A stretch of 64,000 nucleotides of DNA from Desulfobulbus sp. (GCF_030824455.1 NZ_JAVBXR010000117.1:1-64000), one strand, 5' to 3'; positions 18,508 through 28,496 are shown, counted from the first letter of the stretch. Notes: generated by a model from the letters alone, not told the origin. Numbers and translations: made by a program.

Positions 18508-19604
18508 TATTTGCCCTGCTCCGGATAGAGGCCCAGCAACCCCTGCCGACTGGCCGGGCAGACGCCCCGCTCGGTGATCAAACCGGAAACCAACCGGGCC
18601 GGGGTGACGTCAAAGGCCGGGTTGACCGCCGGCGTCGCAGCCGGGGCGATGGCGATGGCGCGCAGCGTTCCCTCGTCGTCCTGGCCCTGCAGCCGCAGCA
18701 CCTCCTCCTGGCCCCGCTCCTCAATGGGTATTTCCGCAACCCCGTTGTCCACGCTCCAGTCCACCGTCGAGCCCGGCAGGGCCACATAGAACGGCACTTG
18801 GTTGTCAAAGGCGGCGAGCGCCTTCAGATAGGTGCCGATCTTGTTGCAGACGTCGCCGCTGGCCGTGGTCCGGTCAGTGCCGACGATGCAGCAGTCGACC
18901 AGGCCGTGCTGCATAAGATGGCCGCCGGCGTTGTCGACAATCAGGTGGTGCGGTACGCCAGCCGCCACCAATTCCCAGGCGGTGAGGCTCGCGCCCTGGT
19001 TGCGGGGCCGGGTCTCGTCCACCCAGACATGGACCGCAATCCCCTGTTCCACGGCCTTGAAAATCGGCGCCAGGGCCGTGCCCCAGTCCACAGTGGCCAA
19101 CCAGCCGGCGTTGCAGTGGGTGAGGATGTTGACCGGCTCACCTAGCTTTTTCTTCTCCGCCAAGGAGGCAATCAGGGCCGCGCCGTGCCGGCCGATGGCC
19201 TCGTTGGCGGCGACGTCCTCTTCGCAGATCCGGCCGGCCTCCTGGTAGGCGGCGCGCAGACGCTGTTCCTCGGGCAAAGGCAGGAGCACGCGCAGCATCC
19301 GCTCCACCGCCCAGCGCAGATTGACGGCGGTCGGACGGCAGGCGATCAGGCGAACCGCCATCTCTTCCAGGGCGGCCGATGAGGCGCCGCTCCGTAGCCC
19401 CAGGCAGACTCCGTAGGCCGCAGTGGCCCCGATCAGCGGCGCGCCCCGAACCAGCATCCGGCTGATCGCCGTTGCCGCCTCTTCCAGGGTGTCGAGCCGA
19501 GCAACCACAAAGCGAAAGGGCAGCTGGGTCTGATCAATAATTTCAACCCCAACGCCGTCTGCCGCCAACCAAATGGATCGATATGCCTGTCCGTTTACCT
19601 TCAC
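18507..19604 (-). CDS. mtnA: S-methyl-5-thioribose-1-phosphate isomerase (or 5-deoxyribose-1-phosphate isomerase)
   Basis: MtnA converts 5-methylthioribose-1-phosphate to the ribulose form; some members also use 5-deoxyribose-1-phosphate. The protein has RGAPLIGATAAYG, THCNAG with the catalytic Cys, the VDETRPRNQGA loop, and GTDRTTASGDVCNKIGTY with the catalytic Asp. I place the start at the GTG at 19604 (365 residues): it has an AAGGGGG site at good spacing, and the added residues from the TTG at 19664 are not family-like. It is the first gene of a two-gene operon with the aldolase-fold protein. Confidence 0.9.
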   Translation of the reverse strand: MKVNGQAYRSIWLAADGVGVEIIDQTQLPFRFVVARLDTLEEAATAISRMLVRGAPLIGATAAYGVCLGLRSGASSAALEEMAVRLIACRPTAVNLRWAVERMLRVLLPLPEEQRLRAAYQEAGRICEEDVAANEAIGRHGAALIASLAEKKKLGEPVNILTHCNAGWLATVDWGTALAPIFKAVEQGIAVHVWVDETRPRNQGASLTAWELVAAGVPHHLIVDNAGGHLMQHGLVDCCIVGTDRTTASGDVCNKIGTYLKALAAFDNQVPFYVALPGSTVDWSVDNGVAEIPIEERGQEEVLRLQGQDDEGTLRAIAIAPAATPAVNPAFDVTPARLVSGLITERGVCPASRQGLLGLYPEQGK

Positions 19605-19849
19605 AACCGCGCCCCCTTGGGAAAAATGAACCGTGGACCAACCAATGGCCGAGACACTACCCAACCGCGCCGGAGGGGGTCAAGGCAATTTTCTCTGCGT
19701 CGAACCGGTTCGAGAGAGGAACCAGGCCCTGACCGCCCGGCCGACAATCCACAACTGCCGATTGCGCGCCGCTGAATTTTTGCAAAACGCTTTGCTCTAC
19801 AGGCAACATCCGTTATGCTTGGATAAAATTCTTCCTCCCCCAGCCAACG

Positions 19850-21976
19850 ATGAACAGCCAGCACCAAATTCTTTACAATCTCAAAATCTCCGGCAACCTG
19901 CCAAGCATGCCGCAGGTGCTGGTGCAACTGATCGACAGTTGCCACGATCCGGAAATCCAGCTCCAGGTCATTGCCCGCATCATCGACAAGGACGCCGCCG
20001 TCAGCGCCAAGGTGCTGCAACTGGTCAATTCCGCGTTTATTGGCGCGCGCAAGGCCATCGCCGACATCGAGCAGGCCGTGGTCTATCTGGGCATGGACGC
20101 GGTCAGGAATCTGGCCATCTCCATCTCCGTGCAGCAGGTCTTCCGCCGGGTGGAAAGCAACGGCATGCTGGCCATCGACCGTTTTTGGCGTCATTCCCTG
20201 CATAGCGCCCTGCTGGCCCGAAACATTGCCGCTGCCGTCGCCCATCCCGATCCGGCCGGGGCTTATCTGGCCGGATTGCTCCACGACATCGGCAAGCTGC
20301 TGTTATGGAGAGCCTTTCCCGGGACCTACGCGCCGCTTTTGCTCAAGGGGGTGCGCTGCCACAACGCCCGGCTCGCCTTTCTCGAAGAGGAGAAGCTGCA
20401 CGTCAACCACTGTCAGGCCGGGGCCTGGCTGTGCGAGCAGTGGCGGCTGCCTTCCCTGCTGGCCGACGCCATCCGCTATCACCACCATCCCCTTGAGGAG
20501 GTGGCGCAGGCCCTGCCGCTGACCAAAATTGCCTGCCTGGCCGACCTGCTCAGCCACAGCGATTCCGGCAACCAGGAAGGGCTGGACGCAGCCGCTCAAT
20601 TGTTTGCACTCAGCCCGGACCAGGTGGCGTCGCTTTTTGCCGGCCTGGACGAAGAAATTGCGCTGCTGGCCGAGCAGATGGGCATTCGCGTTCCCCCCGA
20701 CGGCAAGACCTCGCACGATCAGGAACCGGAAAGCGAGGCGGCCCACAAAGAAACCTCGCTGGGGTTGATCAACCGCATCCGCGACATCTCCCAACTGAGC
20801 GGCCTGCTCGACAACCTGTTGCGCGCCGAAAACCGCGACCAGATCGTCGGCGCGGTGGAACAGGGGCTGAAAATCCTGTTCAACGAAGACACCTGCCTGC
20901 TGCTGCTGCCCGACGGCGCAACCGGTCAGTTGCGCGCCCACCCCTCAGAGGACAACAACCTCGCACGGGACGCCGGCGGCTTGGTCTTTGCGCCGGAACA
21001 GCACCCCGACAGCCTGCCCGCCCAGGCCCTCCGGCAACAGCGTTTGCGCCATTCATTCGTGGAAAAGCCTGCCGGCAAGGGCGCACCCAATCTCTTTGAT
21101 GCACAACTGCTGGGGCTTTTGGCAACCGAGGGCATGGCCGCAGCGCCCCTGATCCATCGGGGCCAAACCGAGGGGTTGCTGCTGATCGGCCTGTGGAAAA
21201 AATCATTCCGCACCCTGACCTCCCAGGCGACGCCGCTGCAGCTGCTGGCCAACCACGCCGCCGTGGCCCTGCACCTGGAAAGAAGCAAGGCGGAACAGGC
21301 GGAGCGCATCGCCGCCGAACGGCTGGCCGCAGCCACCCTGGTGGCCCGCAAGATTGCCCACGAAATCAACAATCCGCTGGCCATTCTCCGCAACTACCTC
21401 CACATCCTTGAGCGGAAGGGCGCGCAGGGCGAATCCATCCAGGCGGAAGTCGCCGTCATCGACAACGAGCTGGAGCGGATCAGCCAGATCACCCAAGGCC
21501 TGGAGGACCTGGCGCAGGAACGCGACCCACTTGCGGTGGAACCCCTCCTCGTCCATCCCCTGCTAGAAGAAATCGTCAGCCTGTTCCGGGCCTCGCAGCC
21601 CAAAGACCGCAACCTCAGCCTGTCGTATGTCCCCTGCGAAGAGCCCCTGACCCTGCAGACCGACGCCAATCGTCTCCGCCAGATCCTGCAAAATCTGCTC
21701 GGCAACGCCCTGGACGCCGCCCCCTCGCAGGGCGTGGTCACGGTGCGCTCCCGCCGCGACCGCGACGCCGTGGTCCTATCCGTGGAGGACAATGGCCCGG
21801 GCGTCGACCCGGCCGTGGGCGACGCCCTCTTCCGGGCCGGCGTTTCCACCAAAACCGGCCGTCACAGCGGTTTAGGATTGCCCATAGCCCGCCATCTGGC
21901 GCAGCGGATGGGCGGCTCGCTGACCTACGCCACAGAACCCGGCGCCACGGTGTTCACCCTTACGCTTCCGGCCTGA
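19850..21976 (+). CDS. HDOD-GAF-histidine kinase
   Basis: A 708-residue soluble signalling protein. Residues about 10-205 form an HDOD domain that keeps an HD pair (LLHDIGK, 143-149). About 330-478 form a GAF-like domain. A HisKA region follows with phosphoacceptor His504 in KIAHEINNP, then an HATPase_c domain at 590-705 with NALDAAPS, DNGPG and GLGLPIA boxes. HDOD usually senses or regulates; here it is fused to a complete kinase. No receiver or membrane segment is present, so a partner receiver is needed. It is divergent from mtnA and followed 160 bp later by a receiver-kinase gene, a possible partner. Confidence 0.88.
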   Translation: MNSQHQILYNLKISGNLPSMPQVLVQLIDSCHDPEIQLQVIARIIDKDAAVSAKVLQLVNSAFIGARKAIADIEQAVVYLGMDAVRNLAISISVQQVFRRVESNGMLAIDRFWRHSLHSALLARNIAAAVAHPDPAGAYLAGLLHDIGKLLLWRAFPGTYAPLLLKGVRCHNARLAFLEEEKLHVNHCQAGAWLCEQWRLPSLLADAIRYHHHPLEEVAQALPLTKIACLADLLSHSDSGNQEGLDAAAQLFALSPDQVASLFAGLDEEIALLAEQMGIRVPPDGKTSHDQEPESEAAHKETSLGLINRIRDISQLSGLLDNLLRAENRDQIVGAVEQGLKILFNEDTCLLLLPDGATGQLRAHPSEDNNLARDAGGLVFAPEQHPDSLPAQALRQQRLRHSFVEKPAGKGAPNLFDAQLLGLLATEGMAAAPLIHRGQTEGLLLIGLWKKSFRTLTSQATPLQLLANHAAVALHLERSKAEQAERIAAERLAAATLVARKIAHEINNPLAILRNYLHILERKGAQGESIQAEVAVIDNELERISQITQGLEDLAQERDPLAVEPLLVHPLLEEIVSLFRASQPKDRNLSLSYVPCEEPLTLQTDANRLRQILQNLLGNALDAAPSQGVVTVRSRRDRDAVVLSVEDNGPGVDPAVGDALFRAGVSTKTGRHSGLGLPIARHLAQRMGGSLTYATEPGATVFTLTLPA

Positions 21977-22136
21977 ATCCCTTGTCACTCCTATACAATT
22001 GACTTTTTTCATGGACATTTAAAAGCAAACACGCTTGAATGACGGGTAACGTAATCCACCAACCTTTTTTCATGAACACCCCCGGTCTCACGCATGCGCA
22101 ACCCGCACCGCATCCCCTACCCTTCCTTCTAAAATC

Positions 22137-24101
22137 ATGCAGGCCATACACACCATGCACACCGTTCTCATCATTGATGATGAAGCTCGTTTCAGCGCCA
22201 GCCTCGATTATTTGCTCAAAGCGGAAGGGTATCAGGTGCAGGTGGCCAATTGCGGCGAAGCGGCTTTCGCCCTGCTGCAGCAACAGACCTTTTCGGTCGC
22301 CCTGATCGACATCAACCTGCCCGACTTCAGCGGCAACCTGATTGCCGCCCGCATCCGCGAGGAGCATCCCGGCACCGCGATCATCATCCTCACCGGCAAC
22401 GCCACCATCGACAACGCGGTGGAATCGTTGCGCCAGGGCGTCTACGATTACCTGCGCAAGCCCTGCGCGCCGGAACGGTTGTTGCGAACCGTGGCCCGCA
22501 GCATTCAGCACAAGCAGCTCACCCGCGATCTGCACAACAGCGAAAAACGTTTCCGTCAATTGGCCCAGGCCACCTGGGAGGGCATCATCATTTATGATCA
22601 GGGCGAGTTGCTCCAGACCAACCCGCAACTGTGCAAAATGTTTGGCTATACCGAAACCGAACTGCTGGGCAAACAGATTTTCGACGTGCTGCTGGACCGC
22701 AACACCATCCGCGCCATGGATTACCCCGCCGACCCGGAAACCATTGGCCCGTTCGAGGCCCGGGGCGTGAAAAAGGACGGCTCCGCCTTTCCGGTCGAAT
22801 TTCGGGTCAAACACATTGATTACCAGGGCCGCCAGGTGCAGGTGGCCGCCATCCGCGACGTCACCGACAGCGAAATTGCCCTGAAGCAAAAAGTAACCCT
22901 GATGGAAAAGCTGGCCGACGCCCAGCGCATGGAATCGCTTGGTTTGATGGCTAGTTCCGTGGCCCATGACCTCAACAACATCATGGCCGGCATCATCACC
23001 TACCCGGAACTGCTGCTGATGGATCTGGGCGAGGACTTCAAATACCGGGAAGAACTGATGATGGTCCGCGAGGCGGGCAAACGGGCGGCGGCGGTGGTCA
23101 ACGATCTGCTGACCGTGGCCCGGGGCGCGACCTGCAAAAAAGAGGTCCAGGACGTCAACGCCCTGATCAGCGGCTACCTCAACTCGGTGGAGTTCAAGGA
23201 AATCTGCCAGCGCTACCCGGAGGTCAAGGTCGCCTCCTACCTGGAGGGCAAACTGCAGAACATCAGCTGCTCAGTGATGCACCTCAGCAAATCAATCATG
23301 AATTTGGTCAACAACGCGGCGGAAGCCATCCAGACCAAAGGCCAGATCACCCTGTCCACCAAGAACGTTCGCCTTACTGCGCCTCACCAGGGATACGAAA
23401 CTATTGATCCGGGCGAATACGTGATGATTTCGGTGGAAGACGACGGCCCGGGCATCTCCCCTCTGGACATTCAGCAGATTTTCAGCCCCTTTTACAGTAA
23501 AAAGGTCATGGGCCGTAGCGGCACCGGCCTGGGCTTGGCCGTGGTGTGGAACACCGTGCACGACCACGGCGGCTTCATCGACGTGGTCAGCGGCAACGGC
23601 GGCGGCTCAATGTTTGCCCTCTATTTCCCGGTCAATAAATTCGGAGCCTGCAAACCGGCGCTGCAATCGCCGATCATCAACCAATACCAGGGCAACGGCG
23701 AGCGGGTGCTGGTGGTCGACGATCAGAAGAGCCAACGCGAAATCGCCAGCCGCCTCCTCGCCCGGCTGGGCTACCAACCGCTGACGGTCACCTCCGGCGA
23801 AGAAGCGGTGGAGTACGTCAAAAAAACGCCGGTGGATCTGGTGATCCTCGACATGCTGATGGATCCGGGCATCAACGGCTGCGAGACCTACGAACAAATC
23901 CTGCGGCATGTCCCCGGTCAAAAGGCGATCATCACCAGCGGCTATTCCAACGCCGACGACATCAACCGGGCCATGGATCTGGGCATCAGCCAGTTCGTCA
24001 AAAAACCCTATTCCCTCCACGAACTGGCCCAGGCGCTCAAGATGGAAATCAACCCTCCCCCCTCTCCAGCCTTCTCCGGCGGGAGCGGGTGCGGCCAATA
24101 A
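22137..24101 (+). CDS. Receiver-PAS-histidine kinase-receiver hybrid protein
   Basis: The 654-residue protein begins with a CheY-like receiver (about 8-122; acidic DD at 14-15, phosphoacceptor Asp58, Lys108). A PAS domain follows at about 138-245, then HisKA with His277 in SVAHDLNN, then HATPase_c (about 380-505; N box VNNAAEA, DDGPG, GTGLGLAV). A second receiver is at about 522-640. No membrane segment is seen. Having receivers at both ends suggests it takes phosphate from another kinase, perhaps the HDOD kinase just upstream, and relays it. The ATG at 22137 is used; the ATG at 22155 is equally possible. Confidence 0.88.
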   Translation: MQAIHTMHTVLIIDDEARFSASLDYLLKAEGYQVQVANCGEAAFALLQQQTFSVALIDINLPDFSGNLIAARIREEHPGTAIIILTGNATIDNAVESLRQGVYDYLRKPCAPERLLRTVARSIQHKQLTRDLHNSEKRFRQLAQATWEGIIIYDQGELLQTNPQLCKMFGYTETELLGKQIFDVLLDRNTIRAMDYPADPETIGPFEARGVKKDGSAFPVEFRVKHIDYQGRQVQVAAIRDVTDSEIALKQKVTLMEKLADAQRMESLGLMASSVAHDLNNIMAGIITYPELLLMDLGEDFKYREELMMVREAGKRAAAVVNDLLTVARGATCKKEVQDVNALISGYLNSVEFKEICQRYPEVKVASYLEGKLQNISCSVMHLSKSIMNLVNNAAEAIQTKGQITLSTKNVRLTAPHQGYETIDPGEYVMISVEDDGPGISPLDIQQIFSPFYSKKVMGRSGTGLGLAVVWNTVHDHGGFIDVVSGNGGGSMFALYFPVNKFGACKPALQSPIINQYQGNGERVLVVDDQKSQREIASRLLARLGYQPLTVTSGEEAVEYVKKTPVDLVILDMLMDPGINGCETYEQILRHVPGQKAIITSGYSNADDINRAMDLGISQFVKKPYSLHELAQALKMEINPPPSPAFSGGSGCGQ

Positions 24102-24234
24102 CCCCGACGCCCGCAACACTCCCAAACCCTCCCGCAACTTCCCGGAAACTCACCTGCGCAACCCATTCCGCTTGCTCCGGCATGGCTGAATACGGTATTC
24201 TCTCCAATGCATCTCTGTCGGGCAACGCTGACCC

Positions 24235-24256
24235 AGCGCCCTAGCGCCCTAGCGCC
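24235..24256. repeat. Short tandem repeat AGCGCCCT
   Basis: Two full copies and one partial copy of the 8-bp unit AGCGCCCT sit in the intergenic region before sppA. No function is evident. Confidence 0.7.
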
Positions 24257-24340
24257 ACTTCGCGCTCAACAAACGCTTCCAGCCCTCTGCCCGGCATTGC
24301 CAATGCGCCCCTCCACTCTTTTCCCGCTGCGAGACAGACC

Positions 24341-26206
24341 ATGAAACAATTTTTTCAGATTCTCTTCCTGCCCCTGCGCTGGCTATGGAAGTTCCTCAGC
24401 ACCGGATTGACGGTGCTGACCAACCTTATTTTTCTCAGCGTGTTGCTCCTCGGCCTAGCCGCCGCCCTGTATACGCCCAAGGTCCAAGTGCCCAACGGCA
24501 GCGCGCTGGTGCTGGCGCCGGAGGGCGACATTGTCGAGGAGCGCTCGCCCATGGACCCGCTTGCCAAGGTGTTGAGCGAGATGTCCGGAACGCCGCTGCA
24601 TGAGGAAACCTTTCTCCAGGACGTCCTTGACGCGGTTGTGGTCGCCGCCGACGACCCGCGGATCAAAATGCTGGTGATCAACACCAACCGCATGGGCAAT
24701 GCCAGCCTTGATCAGATCCAGGCCATCGGCGCGGCCCTGGACGACTTCAAAACGACCGGCAAGCAGGTCGTTGCCCTGGGCGACGCCTTCAACCAGGCCC
24801 AGTATTATCTGGCATCCAGGGCGGACAAGATCTACCTCCACCCCATGGGGGCAGTCAATGTCCACGGTTTTTCGGTGTTTCGGCTGTATATGCGAGAGAT
24901 GCTCGACAAACTGGCGGTCAATTTTCACGTCTTTCGAGTGGGAACCTTCAAATCGGCGGTGGAACCTTTTCTGCGCAACGACATGTCGCCCGAGGACAAG
25001 GAATCCAACCGTCTGTGGCTGAGCAACCTGTGGAAGGCCTACAGCGCCGACGTCGTCCAGCGCCGCAAACTCGATCCAGGGGTGTTTGCCGACAACGTCA
25101 ACCAGATGGTGTCGCAACTGGCCTCGGTGGACGGCGACCGCGGTCAACTGGCCCTGGCCACCGGCCTGGTGGACGGCTTGAAAACGCATCAGGAATTGGA
25201 ACAGATGCTCAAGGAGCAGGTCGGAACATCGACCGACAAGAAAAGCTTCAACCACATCGGCTTCCAGGACTACCTGCAAACAGTTGTTCCTTCGTACACC
25301 GATGCTGAAAACAAGAAAGACCTGATCGGCATCATCACCGCCTCGGGCAACATTCTGCCTGGGGAAGGGGCTGTCGGTCAGATCGGCGCCGACGACCTGA
25401 TCAAGCGCATCCGCAAGGCGCGGCAGGACGTGCGCGTCAAGGCGATTGTCCTGCGGATCAGCACCGGCGGCGGCAGCGCCTTTGCCTCCGAACTGATTCG
25501 CCAGGAGCTGGTTCAGGCAAAAAAAGAAGGGAAAATCGTGGTTGTTTCCATGGGCGCCATGACTGCTTCCGGCGGCTATTGGCTGGCCGCCGACGCCGAC
25601 GCCATTGTGGCGGCGCCGACCACCCTCACCGGATCGATCGGCATCTTCGGGGCCATCCCCACGGTGGAACAAACCCTGGCCAAGATCGGCGTCCACGGCG
25701 ACGGCGTCGGCACCACCGACATCGCCCATTTCGGCAACCCGACCACCGCCATGAGCGCTGCGGAGGCCTCGGCCATCCAATCTGAAGTTGAGCAAGGATA
25801 CCGGCGGTTCATCGAAATCGTCGCCAAGGGACGGAAGATGAGCCCGGCGCAGGTGGAAAAAATTGCCGAGGGAAGGGTGTGGGACGGCGCGACCGCGCTG
25901 CAACTGGGGCTGGTCGACAAACTGGGCAACCTGGAAGAGGCGGTTGCCGAAGCGGCCAGACTGGCCAAGGTACCCGAGGAGAACGGCTTTTTCATTGAGC
26001 TTGCGCCGAAAAACTACCTGGAACGCTTCAAGCGGGCCGACCAACCGGTTGAGGCCCTTGTCGCCCGGATGGTCCGCTCACCACTGCTGCCTGCTCCTCT
26101 GCAGCGCGCCGCTGTCGAGCAATTCGATTTCCTGCTGCACAGCGGCGACCCTAAGGGATTGTATGCCCACAGCCTGCTGCCGTTGTCGGCGCTCGCCTTT
26201 CGCTAA
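24341..26206 (+). CDS. sppA: Signal peptide peptidase SppA, 67K type
   Basis: SppA is a membrane-anchored serine protease that degrades cleaved signal peptides. The 621-residue protein is the long, internally duplicated form: one membrane anchor at about 24-45, the N-terminal ClpP-like domain carrying Lys204 in VGTFKSAVEPF, and the C-terminal domain with Ser410 in GAMTASGGYW. These correspond to the Ser409/Lys209 dyad of the E. coli enzyme. It is convergent with rtcB; only 14 bp separate the stops. Confidence 0.93.
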   Translation: MKQFFQILFLPLRWLWKFLSTGLTVLTNLIFLSVLLLGLAAALYTPKVQVPNGSALVLAPEGDIVEERSPMDPLAKVLSEMSGTPLHEETFLQDVLDAVVVAADDPRIKMLVINTNRMGNASLDQIQAIGAALDDFKTTGKQVVALGDAFNQAQYYLASRADKIYLHPMGAVNVHGFSVFRLYMREMLDKLAVNFHVFRVGTFKSAVEPFLRNDMSPEDKESNRLWLSNLWKAYSADVVQRRKLDPGVFADNVNQMVSQLASVDGDRGQLALATGLVDGLKTHQELEQMLKEQVGTSTDKKSFNHIGFQDYLQTVVPSYTDAENKKDLIGIITASGNILPGEGAVGQIGADDLIKRIRKARQDVRVKAIVLRISTGGGSAFASELIRQELVQAKKEGKIVVVSMGAMTASGGYWLAADADAIVAAPTTLTGSIGIFGAIPTVEQTLAKIGVHGDGVGTTDIAHFGNPTTAMSAAEASAIQSEVEQGYRRFIEIVAKGRKMSPAQVEKIAEGRVWDGATALQLGLVDKLGNLEEAVAEAARLAKVPEENGFFIELAPKNYLERFKRADQPVEALVARMVRSPLLPAPLQRAAVEQFDFLLHSGDPKGLYAHSLLPLSALAFR

Positions 26207-26220
26207 ACAGGCCAACGCGG

Positions 26221-27399
26221 CTAGCCCTTGAGCACCGCCAGGGGTTGCAACTCGACAACCACCTCGATCAAATCGCGCTGGTTGTCGATCACCTTGCCGA
26301 TATCCTTGTAGGCCCCCGGCGCTTCCTCCAGATCGCTGCGGTTGCGCAGCGAATGGAGGACATGGCGGGCGTTGAGCTTGTCGATTTCCTCACGCAGGTT
26401 GAGCGTCCGCTGAGCCTCTTTTCGGCCCAACACCCGCCCGGCGCCGTGGGAACAGGACATGAACGACTGCGGATTGCCCAGCCCCCGGACAATATAACTG
26501 CAACTGCCCTGGGAACCGGGGATGATCCCGTATTCGCCCAGCAAAGCGCGGGTGGCTCCTTTGCGGTGCACCCAGACCTCCTGGCCGAAATGGGTTTCGC
26601 GAGCCGCATAGTTGTGGGCCACATCAAGCGGCTCTCCAAACTGATCGCAGCCGGCGACCTCGGCCACGATCTCCTGAAACGCGGCCATCATCTCGCCCCG
26701 GTTGGCGCGGGCAAAGGCCACGCAGTAGTTCATCTCTCGCAGATAGCGCCGCCCCTCCTCCGAAGCCGCCGGCAACATGGCCAACTGCTGTTCCTTGGGG
26801 ACCGCGTCCTTCTGATTGCGGGCCAATTGCATGGCTAGGGCGTTGTAATGGCCGGCCACCTTGTATCCAAGATTTCTGCTGCCGGAATGGACCATCAGCC
26901 AGATCCGGTTGTCGCTGCCCCGCTGGAGCTCGATAAAATGGTTGCCGCCGCCCAGGGTGCCGAGCTGCCGCCGGGCGCTGGCGAATTCCTCGGCCACCAC
27001 CGGCAGTTCCTGATCGATGCGATCCATGGAGCTAGGATCGGGCAGGACCCGAAGCGGTCGCGGCTTGTCGTGGTGTTTGAACCCCAGGGGAACGGCCTTG
27101 CGCAGACCTGCCAAAATCTTTTTCAGCGCCGCAGGTTCGATCTCGGTCAGACCGGTGCGCACCGCCCGCATGCCGCAGCCAATGTCAACCCCCACCCCGT
27201 TGGGTACAACAGCGTCCACGGCGGCCAAAACCCCGCCGATCGGCATGCCGTAGCCCACGTGGGCGTCGGCCATCACCGCCACATGGTGAAAGGCGCAGGG
27301 CAGGTTGGCCAGATTGCGCGCCTGCGCCAAGGCCTCGTCGTCCAGCGCATCCGCCCACAGCAGCAGCGGTATTTTCTCGGTTGTCACGATCCTGACCAC
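26221..27399 (-). CDS. rtcB: RtcB RNA ligase
   Basis: RtcB joins RNA 2',3'-cyclic phosphate (or 3'-phosphate) and 5'-OH ends using GTP and Mn2+. Visible active-site signatures are DIGCGM near residue 75 (metal-binding Cys), GGGNHF, MVHSGSRNLG, and SCSHGAGR with the guanylylated histidine. I choose the GTG at 27399 (392 residues), which has AAGGGG 5 nt upstream and starts just before the conserved TTEKIPLLLWAD; a TTG at 27450 would add 17 unconserved residues. No rtcA, rtcR or archease gene is adjacent, so its control is not apparent here. Confidence 0.92.
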   Translation of the reverse strand: MVRIVTTEKIPLLLWADALDDEALAQARNLANLPCAFHHVAVMADAHVGYGMPIGGVLAAVDAVVPNGVGVDIGCGMRAVRTGLTEIEPAALKKILAGLRKAVPLGFKHHDKPRPLRVLPDPSSMDRIDQELPVVAEEFASARRQLGTLGGGNHFIELQRGSDNRIWLMVHSGSRNLGYKVAGHYNALAMQLARNQKDAVPKEQQLAMLPAASEEGRRYLREMNYCVAFARANRGEMMAAFQEIVAEVAGCDQFGEPLDVAHNYAARETHFGQEVWVHRKGATRALLGEYGIIPGSQGSCSYIVRGLGNPQSFMSCSHGAGRVLGRKEAQRTLNLREEIDKLNARHVLHSLRNRSDLEEAPGAYKDIGKVIDNQRDLIEVVVELQPLAVLKG

Positions 27400-27527
27400 A
27401 GTGTCCCCTTGCTCTCTTTTCCATCTGGTATATAGTGCCGCCTCATGCAAGGATAGGTTGGCGGCCGCAGCGTGCTCGCGCGGGTGATCGAACTATCCCC
27501 CGATCAACGTTTTACGTCCGCCCGCCC

Positions 27528-28496
27528 ATGATCACACAAGAGACCCTGACCCATCTCTGGCTCCACCTCGGCTGGCCGCTCTTACGCCTGCTCGTCTATC
27601 TTGCCGTTGGCCTGCTGGCCGCCCTGTTCATCGAATCGCTCAACTGGACGCGCAAGCTGGCGGTGGTCGCCCGGCCGCTGACCCGATTCGGGCGTCTCTC
27701 GCCGCTCACCGGGGCCTCGTTTTCCCTCTGCTTTTTCTCCGGCATGGCCGCCAACACCATGCTCGCCGAAGGATACGACAATAAAAAATTGAGCCGCAAG
27801 GAATTGATCCTGGCCAACCTGTTCAACAGCCTGCCCAGCAATTTCCTTCACCTGCCGACCACCTTTTTCATTGCCGCTCCGATCATCAAGGGCGCGGCCT
27901 TTGTCTATATCGGCCTGACCATCAGTGCGGCGGTGCTGCGCACCCTGTTCATCGCCTGCGTGGGACGGATGCTGCTGCCGGCGGGCAACAGCGAAATCGA
28001 ATATGCCCCGCTGCCCGCAGATCCGGCCAATCCTTTTCGGTCCGCCCTCAACAATACCATCAAACGGTTCAAACGGCGCATCCGCAAAATCATCAGTTAC
28101 ACCGTGCCGATCTACATCTTTTTCTACTATCTCTCCGAGGCCGGGTTTTTTACCGCCGCCGAGCAATTCATGGGCCAACATCTTGCCTGGCTGTCGTGGC
28201 TCACGCCCCAGGCCCTGTCGATCCTCACCTTTCAGATGGCCGCCGAGTTCACCGCCGGGCTGGCGGCCGCCGGCTCGCTCCTGGCCAGCGGTTCGATGAG
28301 CGGGCGGGAAATCGTGCTGGTCCTGTTGATCGGCAATATTCTCTCCTCGCCGGTCCGCGCCGTCCGGCATCAATACCCCTACTATGCCGGCATCTTCAAG
28401 CCGGTGCTGGCGGCGGAGCTGATCCTGTTCAGTCAGAGCTTCCGGGCCTTAAGCATAGCCTTTGTCGCCTTCATGTATTACATTTTAACGATGTAA
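27528..28496 (+). CDS. Polytopic membrane protein, possibly nucleoside-recognition (Gate) domain
   Basis: From the ATG at 27528 this is a 322-residue integral membrane protein with about 7-8 hydrophobic segments (for example around 16-36, 65-85, 110-150, 185-205, 235-265 and 295-320). The FSGMAANTMLAEGY and LPSNFLHLPTT segments resemble proteins annotated as nucleoside-recognition or Gate domain proteins, the membrane unit also found in FeoB and Spore maturation proteins. I do not know its substrate. It is followed 62 bp later by a universal stress protein and may be cotranscribed. Confidence 0.65.
   Translation: MITQETLTHLWLHLGWPLLRLLVYLAVGLLAALFIESLNWTRKLAVVARPLTRFGRLSPLTGASFSLCFFSGMAANTMLAEGYDNKKLSRKELILANLFNSLPSNFLHLPTTFFIAAPIIKGAAFVYIGLTISAAVLRTLFIACVGRMLLPAGNSEIEYAPLPADPANPFRSALNNTIKRFKRRIRKIISYTVPIYIFFYYLSEAGFFTAAEQFMGQHLAWLSWLTPQALSILTFQMAAEFTAGLAAAGSLLASGSMSGREIVLVLLIGNILSSPVRAVRHQYPYYAGIFKPVLAAELILFSQSFRALSIAFVAFMYYILTM

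Noticed and set aside
24455-26044. A 529-codon open frame on the minus strand
   Set aside because: It lies fully antisense to sppA, whose motifs are intact; high G+C content creates such long shadow frames.
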